From the NCBI RefSeq assembly GCF_029873635.1, contig NC_080423.1, forward strand, positions 110,749,087 to 110,813,086: 64,000 nucleotides of DNA, written 5' to 3'. A program made the position numbers and the translations under genes. Positions 12,544 through 23,159 of the stretch are shown here, piece after piece. The DNA is from Malania oleifera. Taxonomy: Eukaryota > Streptophyta > Magnoliopsida > Santalales > Ximeniaceae. Under the pieces are notes generated by a model. That model did not search any database and was not told where the DNA came from. It saw only the letters and a list, made by a program, of their open reading frames with translations. Positions within the stretch are counted from its first letter, which is position 1, and each line of letters begins with the position of its first letter.

Positions 12544-12873
12544 CCTTGTTCATGTCACGTGTGAACTATTGTGGCTTCAATCTCTCCTTTATGAGTTGGC
12601 AATCTTCTTATCAAAACCTCCTACTCTTTACTATGATAATCTAGGGGCAACTTACCTATCCATGAATCATGTGCTACATTCTCGTACCAAACATGTGGAT
12701 ATTGACTATCATTTTGTACGAGATCGGATTCAAGCCAAAGCTCTGCAAGTTTGTTTTCTCTCAAGCAAGGATCAACTGGCTGATATTTTTACCAAGCCCT
12801 TGTCCATATCTAGATTTTCCACTCTTTGTATGAGCCTCACTGCTCTTCCAGACATGCTTGGCTCGCAGGGGCG

Positions 12874-13132
12874 TATTAGCACTGCCTCTACTACACCGGA
12901 ACAGCTCTCAGTGGACACCTCACCTGGCCATGTGCCAAGTCAGAATGATAAAGAATAATTTTAGTTATACACGTGAAAAGCTTTCATTTGCTGTGACTGA
13001 AATCTGTTGCAACAAAAATTCTGTTTCTCCATTATATATTGCTAGTTGCTGTATTTGCACCATGCAAAGAAATTGAATAATATTTTTCTTCATTTCATTT
13101 TGTTTCTATTTTCATTTTCTGCTATTCCATCA
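12874..13132 (+). repeat. 3' LTR of Copia element 1
   Basis: The 259-bp partner of the 5' LTR starts TATTAGCACTG after the purine-rich tract GCTCGCAGGGGCG (12861-12873) and ends CCATCA. The target duplicate TGTAT follows at 13133-13137. Confidence 0.9.
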
Positions 13133-13137
13133 TGTAT

Positions 13138-15570
13138 TAATACAAAAAAAAATTATGTAAAGTAAATTAAAAAGAAAAATAAAAATAGAAACGTGTAGTG
13201 AGAATTTTTTATTATTAAGAAATGATAGTGATTGAAATTATTTTTGCATGAGTCTGAGCGTGTTTTTAAGTAAGATGGCTTCCCTTTAAAAAGAAGAAAA
13301 TAGCGAAAAATAAATGTAGAAGGGACATAAAGAAATAGCAATGCTTACTATTTTCCTTCTCTTTAAGTAAGTATTGTGCATAGAAATGTAAATTGATATG
13401 TCACCTAACATTTACAACTCATTAATTTTGTGTCATTTTTTAATGCAAGTAGGATTCACTTTTCAAAGAATGTGAAACCCACAAAATATAAATAAAAATA
13501 GGACAAAAGACTTCCCCAGATTTGATAAAAAAAACAATAACATCTTTTTAAGGTTTCAAAAAATTCAAGCACGTCCCTTGAGGTTTTAAAAATTTTAAAA
13601 ATCTCTTTTGAGATTCGTTAAAACGATACAAATCTCTCATTATATTTTACAAAAAGATAAGTTTTTTTAGGAAAAGTCTTTTGGAAAAATCTCAGGATAG
13701 ATTTGTGATAATTTTGAAATCGGAAGAAAAATCTTTGTCATTTTTTAAATCTCAAAGGATATCTCTGTATTTTTGTCAAACTTCAAGAGAGATGAGTGTT
13801 TTTTGCTTTAAGAATTAATCCTAATCAATATGTTGTGAATCTTACTTTCGTATTCTGGTTCCATACAATATCTTTATTCTCTTATTTGAATATTTTTTAA
13901 AATTATTGAAGGACAGAGAAACGCAGATTTTAAATTAAAATTTATGTTCCCCTTAGGACTCATCTAGTTTAAGGTTGTTGTGTTATGGAGATTTTAAGGT
14001 CAAGGTTTTGTAAAAAGATAAGAATCTCCTATGATATTTTAAAATTTTCATTGACATCTCCTAAATTTTAAAAATATCACAAATTTCTCATGAAATTTGA
14101 CAAAAAAACACAAATCTCCCCTTAAAAGAGTTTTCTTTTTACAAAATATAAAAGAAAGCTTGTGTCTTTTTAACAAACATGACGAGTCCCTAAAATTCTT
14201 AAAATTTTAAGGGATGGTCCTATAAATAAGTTAGAATCTTTTTACCAAACCTAGGGAAGGTTAATGTCTTTTGTTAAAAGTAAAAATCTTCCAACTCCCT
14301 TTCTCCCCGGGATGTCAAGCATGTGGTGTTGACGATTTAGAATCCAATTCGTGACAGGTTTGGAGCCCGACGTGTGAGGTGGAGATAGTTTGGGTTGTTC
14401 AACATCGGTTGTGAAAGGGCCTTAGTGGTCAATTATTAAGTGTGAGAGAAAGTCTCACCCCATGACTAACTTTTGGGATTGAGAAAACCCAAACCACCCA
14501 ACATCAAATGCACTCGGATGAGTGTCAATTGTTGCCTAAAATTTTAGTAAAATGATTGAAGAAATTAGAGTGAATTAAGAGATTATCGTGCTATCTAAAC
14601 ACAATATATTTTAAAATTATAAATAATTATTTTTTAATTATTAAATTAAACTATCTAATAATGTCAAATTCTTGAACTCTAAATATTTATATTATATGGG
14701 AATAATGGAAATATATAACCATCATCTGAAAACCACCTATGATCCACACATATTGATGACTTTTTGCTAACTAATTAGAGCACTGTGCAATGGCCATGGT
14801 TATGTGCATCCTTTCAAACGAAAATGGTAAATATATGTTATTCAACAAAATATTGAACTCACTAAATCGACTACATGGTAAATATATGTAATTCAACAAA
14901 CATTGACAATTTTTTTTTTTTTAAACTAAAAGAAGGCAGTACCTCCTTTTTTTTATGCAGAGGAAAATCGTGATAACAGCAAAACAAGCAACAAATAGAT
15001 AAAAACAAAACGAAACAAAATGAATCGAAAACAAAACAACACATTAGACTCTTAAATTAGAAATACCAATTTTGTCAAGTTATATCATGCCTTTAACCAG
15101 ACATAGTAAAAAATCAATCTCCAGATATCTCATAGTGGTACCTTCCTCTCCCTAAACATGCCAAGAAATTCACAACCTTATTTCCTTCTCTAAATTAGTA
15201 AGCAATGGTGAAATTAACAATTTAACAATCACTAGCACACTGATCTCTTAGTAACCCTGATTTATGTCTTTATGTAATCTCAAAATCTCATAATTTAGAA
15301 CAGAAGCGAGAGGGTAAAAAAAAAGGATATTTCATGGCTAGATTCATCATTGATATGTTTACACCTTAGATTTTTTTTTTAATATATAAAAATTAATATA
15401 AACAGAGTGAGTTCATAATCAATACAGCTTACCACTCAACGTAAGCATTGAAAGATTTTTGCATAAACAAGATGAATCAAAATTTTAAGAAAAATAAAGT
15501 AAATATCAACTCTGGAAAAACAGTTATTTGCCAATACGGGACCAAAGAATTGCTTCCTTTGGAACCCACT
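13138..15570. other. Intergenic, AT-rich; no gene recognised
   Basis: No gene is recognisable. From about 13,500 to 14,290 there is degenerate repetitive text built on phrases such as aaaatctc, ttttacaaaaag and cttttgaggttt in both orientations, which recurs weakly at 52,840-53,470. This looks like an old low-complexity or MITE-derived family. A TRIM-like piece at 14,300-14,525 is listed separately. The rest is unremarkable AT-rich DNA. Confidence 0.5.
14300..14525 (+). repeat. Possible solo LTR or fragment of a TRIM-like repeat
   Basis: The stretch has wording common in plant LTR and TRIM promoters: GCCCGACGTGTGAGGTGGAG, CAACATCGGTTGTGAAAGGG, then AAGTCTCACCCCATGACTA. It is moderately GC-rich compared with its AT-rich surroundings. 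I could not define ends or a target duplication, so the assignment is tentative. Confidence 0.3.
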
Positions 15571-18444
15571 TCATGGCTCTAGTGTTTGATTTGTCCGATC
15601 AGCGGAAAAATAGTAATGGGATTCAAGCTCCTTAAGGCTTGCAGCTGCCTCCTCACCGATTCTAGCCAACATATGGTCAGTTTTTTCAGCCTGTTGGTTG
15701 AACTCAGCGGTTCGTCGCTCTACATGGTCATTAAGAGATGCAAACCCCGAAAATATCGCTGTCTGCTTCAGTTCAGATACCAGCTTAAGTAAAGAATCTG
15801 CCGCCTGAACCTGTGGTTGTTCAATAACCAGTGAACAATCAAATAAAAAGAGAAAATAATAGAACATTTTTCTTTAAAAGCACACATAACATGGGCTGAA
15901 ATGGATTTTAGAAAGCTAGGGTTCATCCATAATCAAGCTCACAAATCTAAACCATCCAGAAAACATTTTCTGTTTAAGGAAATTAATATAAAAAGGTGGT
16001 AATTATTTTGAAATATTGTGCAGTTATATCATCTGCATTCATCAAAGTCAGTCAGGACTTGAGATTACAAAAGCATATGCTTTCTACCAAACCGCTACAC
16101 TAGCCAGATCAAATAGATGTAATGTTGGGGCAATCTGGTTGTGTTACAGGAATTAAACATGAATGCATACATGTTAAAACAATAAATAAATAAATCATGT
16201 ACCTTATACATGTACGGATTTTATCGCATGCATGTGTAATGTGTGCGTTTGAGAAAAATAAGAGCCACTACCACCACAAAACATCTGCTATTACCATTCG
16301 GGCTGCTCTCATCTCCATCATGAAAGCTTCTTGTGAATTTCTGACTGGTGGATCATTCACCTATTAAAAAAGAAATTTAAAAAAAAAAAAAAAAAAAGAG
16401 CAGCATCAACATATTACATCAGATAAATCTAATGCCAAATTATTTTAATTTATGAATTTATCTAATGCTGTATATATTGGAATTTATTTCAACACATATA
16501 GAAATGCGCAGTTCATAGGTAATCATTTAAAGAACACTAGCCAGCCACATGATTCCAAAAGGTACATCATTCACAATTCAAAGCATCTCCCCACACAAAA
16601 AGATGATTAAACGATATTCTCCACGAACATAAGCAAGTGCCTAAGTCACAGGTCAAACTGTTTTCAATTGGTTTAAGCCTTGAAGGGTTCACTTGAAGTT
16701 CAATGTAGGGCTAGGGGGCAAACTTTATTTAGATCGAGCTCCCGTGACTTGCCAATAAAGCCCCCCAAAACACTTGTTTTGATTTTTCTTTTTTTCCAGA
16801 TAAAAGGGGATGTATAAAGAAAGAAACGTGATTACAACAAAACAACAAAAGGAAAACAAAAAACCTAATTAAAAACAAGATAATGAAACCCCTTTTTAAA
16901 GTCATAATTCACTCAACACTGCAAATTTGCTAATCTCTCCCCACCCCAATGCTTCTTTTCTTTTTTTCTTTTTTTTCTTTTTTCTTTCCCCCCTTTTTTG
17001 GATAGCAAAAGAAGATGAATTTATTAGAAAATGAAAAATATACAAAAAGGAGAACAAGAGATCCTCCTCAAAAATAGAAAGAACAGAGAAAAAACAAAAG
17101 AGTTGACCAAAACAATAAATCAAAGTGCCACCATCAGACTAGCAAAGACAACCAACCCCTTTGGATACCAGAAAATCTCACTCCTTTAAAGCAACCAGCA
17201 TTAAAACATCAACATGAGGCCAAATGATGAATCTTCTCCGATAAAAAGATAGGTTCAGCTTTTTTCCCCATAAAAATAAAAGCATATCATTTGAGCCATG
17301 ATACCCCACAACTACGAATGCACGATTCCGCAAAGCATGAGCATCCTTATTCAAAACCAGAAAAAATGAAGTGGCTAGCAGATCCTCCACCAGACTCCAT
17401 ACAAATCCAACTTTCTCCCAAAAGACTAAAAAGCTTGATCCATATATTCTAAGCAAATGAGCAATGCAAGAACAACTGAGACCATATTTCAGAACTATCA
17501 AGACAGAGTACAGATATTTGGAGATATTGCATTTGACGATCTCTGGCTCTGCAACAGATTGTTGGTGTTAATTCTATTAAGAATAACCAACCAAATAAAT
17601 TGCAAGTAACCAAGGAAACATTAGCATTGATCACTACTTCCAGGATCAGACAGCTACAAGCCCATCAATTGTTGAGCTTCCAAGTCCTTCACATCTATCT
17701 CCTCCACAGGAATGGGCAAAAAAACCAAGACAGAATCCCTCATTCTCAAGCTTTGGCGACTGACAAGGGGACATATGTCTTGAGCAGCATTCTGCCTGAT
17801 TTTCAATGAGACTATAACCCTAAAAATATGTACCAATTTGCATCTTTATTTTAAAAACAATGTAGGCAGCTATTGCTCAAGGAAAGTTCTAAAGTACATA
17901 AGTGTACCAAAAAAATTGTATGGCCTACAGAAAGCATATTGTCCAGGCTCCAGAGTGCATGTTCCGAAGGAAAAACAACTTGTTAATAACGTTATTGAAA
18001 TAATTATAATCCCAATATGTGAGGAAGAAAAATGTACTGAGACTGTGTCCTTCCAGGCATAGTCAAAATGTTTATCCTCCAGTTATTAGGGACTCGAGGT
18101 ACCAGTATTAAATTATACGCAATTATATAGCCATTACAAACCACGCTGCACAAGTTGGAACAAGACCAACTCCATGCCAGAATTAATGCAAGCATAAAAA
18201 CTAGAACTTAAAAATTTACCAAATAAATAACATCAGAAGGTTATCCTAGTTAACCAAAACGAAATGCGGAAAATACCCGGGCCACATTAACAAGGACAGA
18301 GAAGTTATCCACAATATTGCTGATGTCAGTCTCAGCTCTCTGAAGTAACGTCTTTTGCTTTGCTGCTGCAGATGCCGCTGCTGTGGCTGTGGGCCCACTT
18401 CCACCACCACTGCCACCTCCACCTCCTCCAGCACCTTTATTCAT
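15571..18444 (-). CDS. MED22: Mediator complex subunit 22 (Surfeit locus 5 family)
   Basis: MED22 is a small helical subunit of the Mediator head module, which links transcription factors to RNA polymerase II in the nucleus. Three exons on the minus strand join in frame: 18444-18277, 16360-16295 and 15810-15571, giving 157 residues, close to the usual plant length. Exon 1 encodes a start MNKGAG, a glycine-rich stretch, an alanine-rich helix and [19 protein letters not shown]. Exon 2 (22 codons) encodes [20 protein letters not shown]. Exon 3 encodes [20 protein letters not shown], the [15 protein letters not shown] helix and ELESHYY before the stop. Junctions are CGG|GTATTT...AATAG|GTGAAT and ATG|GTAATA...CCACAG|GTTCAG. 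No disabling change is seen, so the gene looks functional. Intron 1 (about 1.9 kb) has no gene I can identify. Confidence 0.95.
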
Positions 18445-18732
18445 TTTCTGAGTCCCTTTTCACAATAAACAAACTACAAAAATAAATAAATAAATGAATA
18501 AATAAGTCCTTAAAAATCAAATCTGTATTGATCAAAATCAAGGATCAGAAAATTTAACCATTAAAACCCTCTTACAGACCGAGAAATAAATAATATGCAT
18601 ATTTTCTGTACACAAGATGAAAAAGGAAAGGAATTTGTAAAGACTAATCAAAGGTTCCAAGTATACCTTTTAAAATCCTAGAAAATAAGTAAAATGCAAA
18701 ACTATTTGTTATTATTATTATTATTATATTGT

Positions 18733-18972
18733 TTGGGCATTTGAAGCGTAGCCAAGTAGTGCTCCACTAAGGAGCGAGTTATTGTTAGTGGTTGTAAAAA
18801 CAGTGGAGGTAGACCTAAAATAACTTGGAAAGAAATGGAAAGAAATAGTGAGAAATGATCTATTAAGCTGACGGATGAGAGTGCTCTCTAGATCCAAAGA
18901 ATTGGCAAAAAAGGATTCATATAGTCAAGTCCGACCCCACCTAGTGGGACTTAAGCTTGTTGTTGTTGTATT
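18733..18972 (+). mobile_element. RTE-type LINE 3' fragment
   Basis: The fragment covers the end of the polymerase ORF in broken frames (GKKWKEIVRNDLL, then the SKELAKKDSYSQ and QVRPHLVGLKL-like end) and the typical 3' end with GACCCCACCTAGTGGGACTTAAG-type sequence followed by a TTG repeat tail (18956-18970). It is 5'-truncated, as usual for LINE copies. It meets the larger LINE at 19,003 tail to tail. Confidence 0.7.
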
Positions 18973-19079
18973 ATAATTAAAATAAAAATAATAATCAAAT
19001 AACCAACAACAACAATACCAAAAAAATCAAGTCTTAAGTTCCACTAGGTGGGGTCGACTACATAAATCTTTTTTCAAGG

Positions 19080-21830
19080 CTATTAAATCCTACTATCTTA
19101 TTCTAAGTTATTTTAAGTCTATCCCTACCCCTTCTATTGCACCTCTTAACTAAATTCCACTTCTTCACTAGCACACTATGAGGCCTACGTTGCAAGTATC
19201 CAAACCATCTGAATTATACCTCCCTTATCTTATCTTCTACAATACCTACGCTTAACTTACTGCAATCATATTCATTTCTAAATTTATTTATTTTTAGCGA
19301 TACACCACTCATCCATCTAAGCTTTCTGATCTAAATTTTTTTTTACTTTTTGGATATATTCGTTCTTAGTCGTCCAACATTCTAATCCATATAGCATAAC
19401 CGGTCTTATAGCAATTCTATAAAGTTTCCCTTTGAATTTTAAGAGTACTCTTCAATCACAAAACGCACTCGAAGCACTTCTCCATTTTACCCAACCTGTT
19501 ATAGCTCCATGTATTACATCTTCTTCAATTCCCCTTTAACTTCCATAATAGATTCAATGTATCGAAATCTACTAGTGCTATTGATTTCTTCATCAAGTTT
19601 AACTTTGTCTCCAATATTCCTTCTACTATTACTGAAATTACATTTCATATATTCTGTCTTATTTCTACTTATCCTAAAGCTCGTGATTCTAAAACTTCTC
19701 TCTATAATTCTAGCTTAGATTCTACTCCACCCTTAGTTTCATCAATCAAGACAATATCGTCTGCAAACAACATACACCATTGAACTTCATTTTGGATTCT
19801 TCTAGTCAATTCATCCATCACTAAAGCAAAAAATAAGGGCGCAAAGCAAATCCTTGATATACACTTACTGTGTGATTGGATATTCTCTAGTCTTTCCATC
19901 TATAGTCCTAACATAGTCATTACTCCATCATATATATTTTAATGACATCAGTATACCTACTACATACACCCTTTTTTCCTAAATCCACCACTGAATTTCT
20001 CTAGGTACCCTATCATACGCTCTCTCTAAATCAATAAATACCATATGCAAGTCCCTCTTCTTTTCCCAAAACTTTTCCATTAATCTTCTTAAAAGATATA
20101 TAATTTTTGTAGTAGATCTCCTAGGCATAAAACCAAATTGATTTTCTGAGACTTTCGTATTTAGCCTAAATCTTTGTTCAACTACCATTTCCCATAATTT
20201 CATTATATTACTTATAAGTTTACAATAGTTATTACAATTTTGAATATCTCCTCTATTTTCGTATATAGGTATTAAAGCGTTTTTCCTTCATTCATCTTAC
20301 ATTTTCTTAATTGTTATATTTTGTGTAAAATAAATTATTTAACCATATAATTTGGTTATCTCCTAAGCATTTCCAAACTTCAATTGGGATCATATTCAAT
20401 CCTATAGTTTTTCCATTTTTCATCTTTTTTAGTGCAAGCTTAACTTCAGTAACTCTAATCTTGCAAAAAAAAATCTCATATTTTTGGTCTTTTCCTCATT
20501 TGTCAACTCTAAGTTTAAGCCTTTTACTTGATTTTCATTTAATAGCTTACTAAAGTAGCTTCACCATCTTTCTTTTATGTCTTTTTCCTTAACCAAGACA
20601 ATATCATCCTCACTTTTTATACAATTTACATTACCTAAGTCCTTACTCTTCTTTCTCTAACTCCAACAAGTTTAAATGTCTCTTTCCCCCCTTTTTTTGT
20701 AGCTAATCTAGCATACAAATTATTAGCTTCACTAACAGCCTTTTTTGCATTTTTTCTTGCCTCTTTATACTTTTCAAAGTTTTTCACATTTTTACATTTT
20801 TGCCATGTTTTATACTATTTGGGCATCTTGATCCCACTATCAACTTTTTTTACTATTCGAGAGTCTTCCTTTTAATTCACCTAAAATCTCTTTTGTTATC
20901 TTTTTAATAGACTATCCTACTCCAAAGAGTGTTTATGTCTATACCATCCTTTATAGTCCAACAACCATCTTTAACCATTTTATCTTTAAATTTTATTATA
21001 TTTTCACCTTTTAGGTTCCACAACCTAGTTCTTTTACACTAGTTTATTTTATCCTTTATCTTATATTTTTTTAATACATATATCTAACCCTAAAACTCTA
21101 TGTTGTGTGGTTAAGCTTTCACCTGGGATAACTTTACAATCCTTATACGGTAAATGATCTACCCTCTTAATCAAGAAAGAATCTATTTGACTTTTATTTT
21201 GTCCACTTTTGAAAGTTATTAAGTGTTCTCTCTTCTTAAAGCAAGTATTCATTGTAATAAATCATATGACATAACAAAGTCTAAGATCAACTCTTCAGGC
21301 TCATTTTTGTCTCTATATCCATATCCTCAATGTATCCTCTCATAACCTTTATTATCCTTTCTTACGTGTCATTCAGATTTGCTCCTATGAATATTTTCTC
21401 AGTCCCTAATATGCCTTGTATAATACTATCCATAAATTCCAAAAACCATCTCTTAAGATTTTTTGCTAGGCCAATTTGAGGAGCATAAGCATTAATGCGA
21501 TTTATTATCTTTTGGCCTAAGACCATTTTGATTTTTATAATTCCATCTCCTACACTTTTGACATCTACGACGCTATCTTTTAAGTTTTTGTTTGCAATAA
21601 CTCCTACCCCATTCTTATGTCTTTCTTTTCCAATGTACCAAAGTTTAAATCCTAATCTTTCAATTTCTTTAATTTTCTCCCCCACCCACTTAGTTTCTGA
21701 GGGCAGATTAGATTAATTTTCTTCTAATCCTTGTGTCTACAATTTTTATGTTTTTACCCGTACGTGTCTCTATATTCCAAGTTGCTAATCTAATCCTAGT
21801 CTCCTAAACTAACTTATTTACTCGCCCACA
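19080..21830 (-). pseudogene. RTE LINE polyprotein remnant (endonuclease and reverse transcriptase)
   Basis: Endonuclease pieces lie at 21,362-21,720: GFKLWYIGKERHKNGVGVIA, then INAYAPQIG and the EKIFIGANLND block, where the usual catalytic GDLN has become GANLN. Reverse transcriptase pieces lie at 19,700-20,210: [34 protein letters not shown], and FALVMDELTRRIQ with the catalytic CMLFADDIVLIDET. Many stops and frame changes separate them, so no product is expected. Confidence 0.8.
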
Positions 21831-22027
21831 TCCAAAATGATGCAGGAACCCTCGCATATTTGACACCGTACCTAGGTGCTGATATGGCGCATTGCTTCAG
21901 GGTGACAACCTAGCCTACCCTTGCCCATTTTTCGCTACACCAAGGTGGTATAAGGGAAACACGTCACTCATAGGGAACACCCTAGCGAATAATCAGTAAA
22001 GATTCATATCATAGTGCCCTAACAAAG

Positions 22028-22415
22028 TGATGCAAGGGCAACATCAAGGTTCTACAACCATGGAGATATTAAAAGAAATGAAGGCAAAGGAAGGAGAGAG
22101 GAGATACCAAGGGGGAAACTCACGTTCAATTCATTTCAAATTCATCAACTACTACCTACATCATGGCTTTCACACACTATTTATAAGAAAACCTTTTTAC
22201 ATAAATTACACATAAACCCCTAAAACTACATTAGGTTACAAGTATATCCCACTTTATACAAATATTACAAACCACCCCCAAATGCACATAATCCTATCCT
22301 AATTAATATTAAACACAATAAACTACTAACTTAACCCCACAATTCCTTAACCATACCCTTATTAATTATTCTCCAGCAAGGATCTTCCCATGGTTTTGCT
22401 TCTTGTCCTACATCA
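22028..22415 (-). mobile_element. Short solo LTR (388 bp) inside the LINE 5' region
   Basis: The insert begins TGATGCAAGG and ends CCTACATCA, with CAAAG on both sides (22023-22027 and 22416-22420). The 5' region of the related LINE copy near 59,437 reads straight through this point, confirming an insertion. On the minus strand it has a TATA-like element (TTATAAATAGTG, about 22,176-22,190). TG...CA ends, a 5-bp duplication and no coding region indicate a solo LTR, probably from a small Copia-type family. Confidence 0.7.
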
Positions 22416-23159
22416 CAAAGTTTTACGCTAGTTGTCAGTTACCTAACGCAACCCTTCTCCTTTACCTAGGCTTGGGATCGGCTGTGTGTGAAAAGATTAG
22501 TACATTAAGTGCATCACAGGCAAAGTTAATAGTCAAATAACCAGCTAAAATAAAAACCAAAATGCAGAAGGTCTTCTCATACAGCTAGGTTTTCCATAGA
22601 TCCACCAAAATAGTAGCACATAGCTAAAACACCATTACAAATATGTAACTTAACATTGCATGGAATAAATAACACAAACATGAAATCAAGATTATAACTT
22701 TAACATAAACCTGAAAGAAAAATTGCAATTTTACACAAATATGGCATAAAAATTGCAACTTTAACACAAGCATGGCGCGAAGATCACAATGTTAACGCAA
22801 ACATGGAGTACAGTTTGCAATTTCATCCCAACCATGCAATAAAAAATGGAATTTTAACAAGCCAATGGAAGAAAGACTTCAATTTTAGAATTATTAATCG
22901 CAAAAGCAATTAGTATTTGGATTCTGAATTATTAGTGATGGTTCAGCAACAATATTGTTTTTGTGACTAATAATTCACTATTAGTGATGGTTATTGTCCA
23001 TAACAGAAAACATGAACAGTGTGCTTGACGAGTTTATAATGCGTAACTAATAAGCCATTTTTAGTGACCAATGCATGTGACTTATTAATCATTTAGTGAT
23101 GGTTCTTCCCTCCGTCATTAAAGGTTTTCAAGGAAATCTTCTACCACTTCAATTTGCTG

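Larger units (their letters stand above)
4786..12810 (+). pseudogene. Copia gag-pol remnant, interrupted
   Basis: The polyprotein order is Gag, protease, integrase, reverse transcriptase, RNase H, as in Ty1-Copia. Gag starts at 4786 (MAKSPAAAKS) but has early stops (for example near 4918). A CCHC zinc knuckle (CQVCHKHSHTASTC) lies at 5607-5649 and the protease motif DSAATHH near 5770. Integrase segments occupy about 6150-7010 (SQNGSIERKHRHIVE). Reverse transcriptase covers about 7346-8200 (LDVQNAFLHGTLDEDVF, YVDDILL). RNase H begins near 8500, is cut at 8609, resumes for 65 bases at 10405 and continues from 12544 (RTKHVDIDYHFVRDRI, DQLADIFTKPL). Frameshifts and stops in several domains rule out activity even without the insertions. 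Confidence 0.9.
4454..13132 (+). mobile_element. Ty1-Copia retrotransposon, decayed, with two nested solo LTRs
   Basis: A complete but inactive Copia element. The 5' LTR is 4454-4713 and the 3' LTR 12874-13132. The primer-binding site TGGTATCAGAGC (initiator-Met tRNA type) starts at 4714, and a purine tract precedes the 3' LTR. The target duplication TGTAT lies at 4449-4453 and 13133-13137. After removing the two nested insertions (8610-10404 and 10470-12543, plus their duplications) the element is 4.80 kb, normal for Copia. The two LTRs differ at many positions, so the insertion is old. Both LTRs begin TATTAG rather than TG. Confidence 0.93.
19003..22525 (-). mobile_element. RTE-type LINE, nearly full length, decayed
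   Basis: Read on the minus strand, the element starts with a 5' region near 22,525, continues into an apurinic-type endonuclease and a reverse transcriptase, and ends at the (TTG)n-type tail near 19,003 after the CTAGTGG 3' end. Without the 388-bp insertion at 22,028-22,415 it is about 3.1 kb, a usual RTE length. A shorter copy at 59.35 kb carries the same 5' and 3' end sequences. Outer target duplications were not found. Confidence 0.75.

Noticed and set aside
17110..17640. Open frames on both strands in MED22 intron 1
   Set aside because: No recognisable motif; perhaps an old LINE remnant, but not supported well enough to list.
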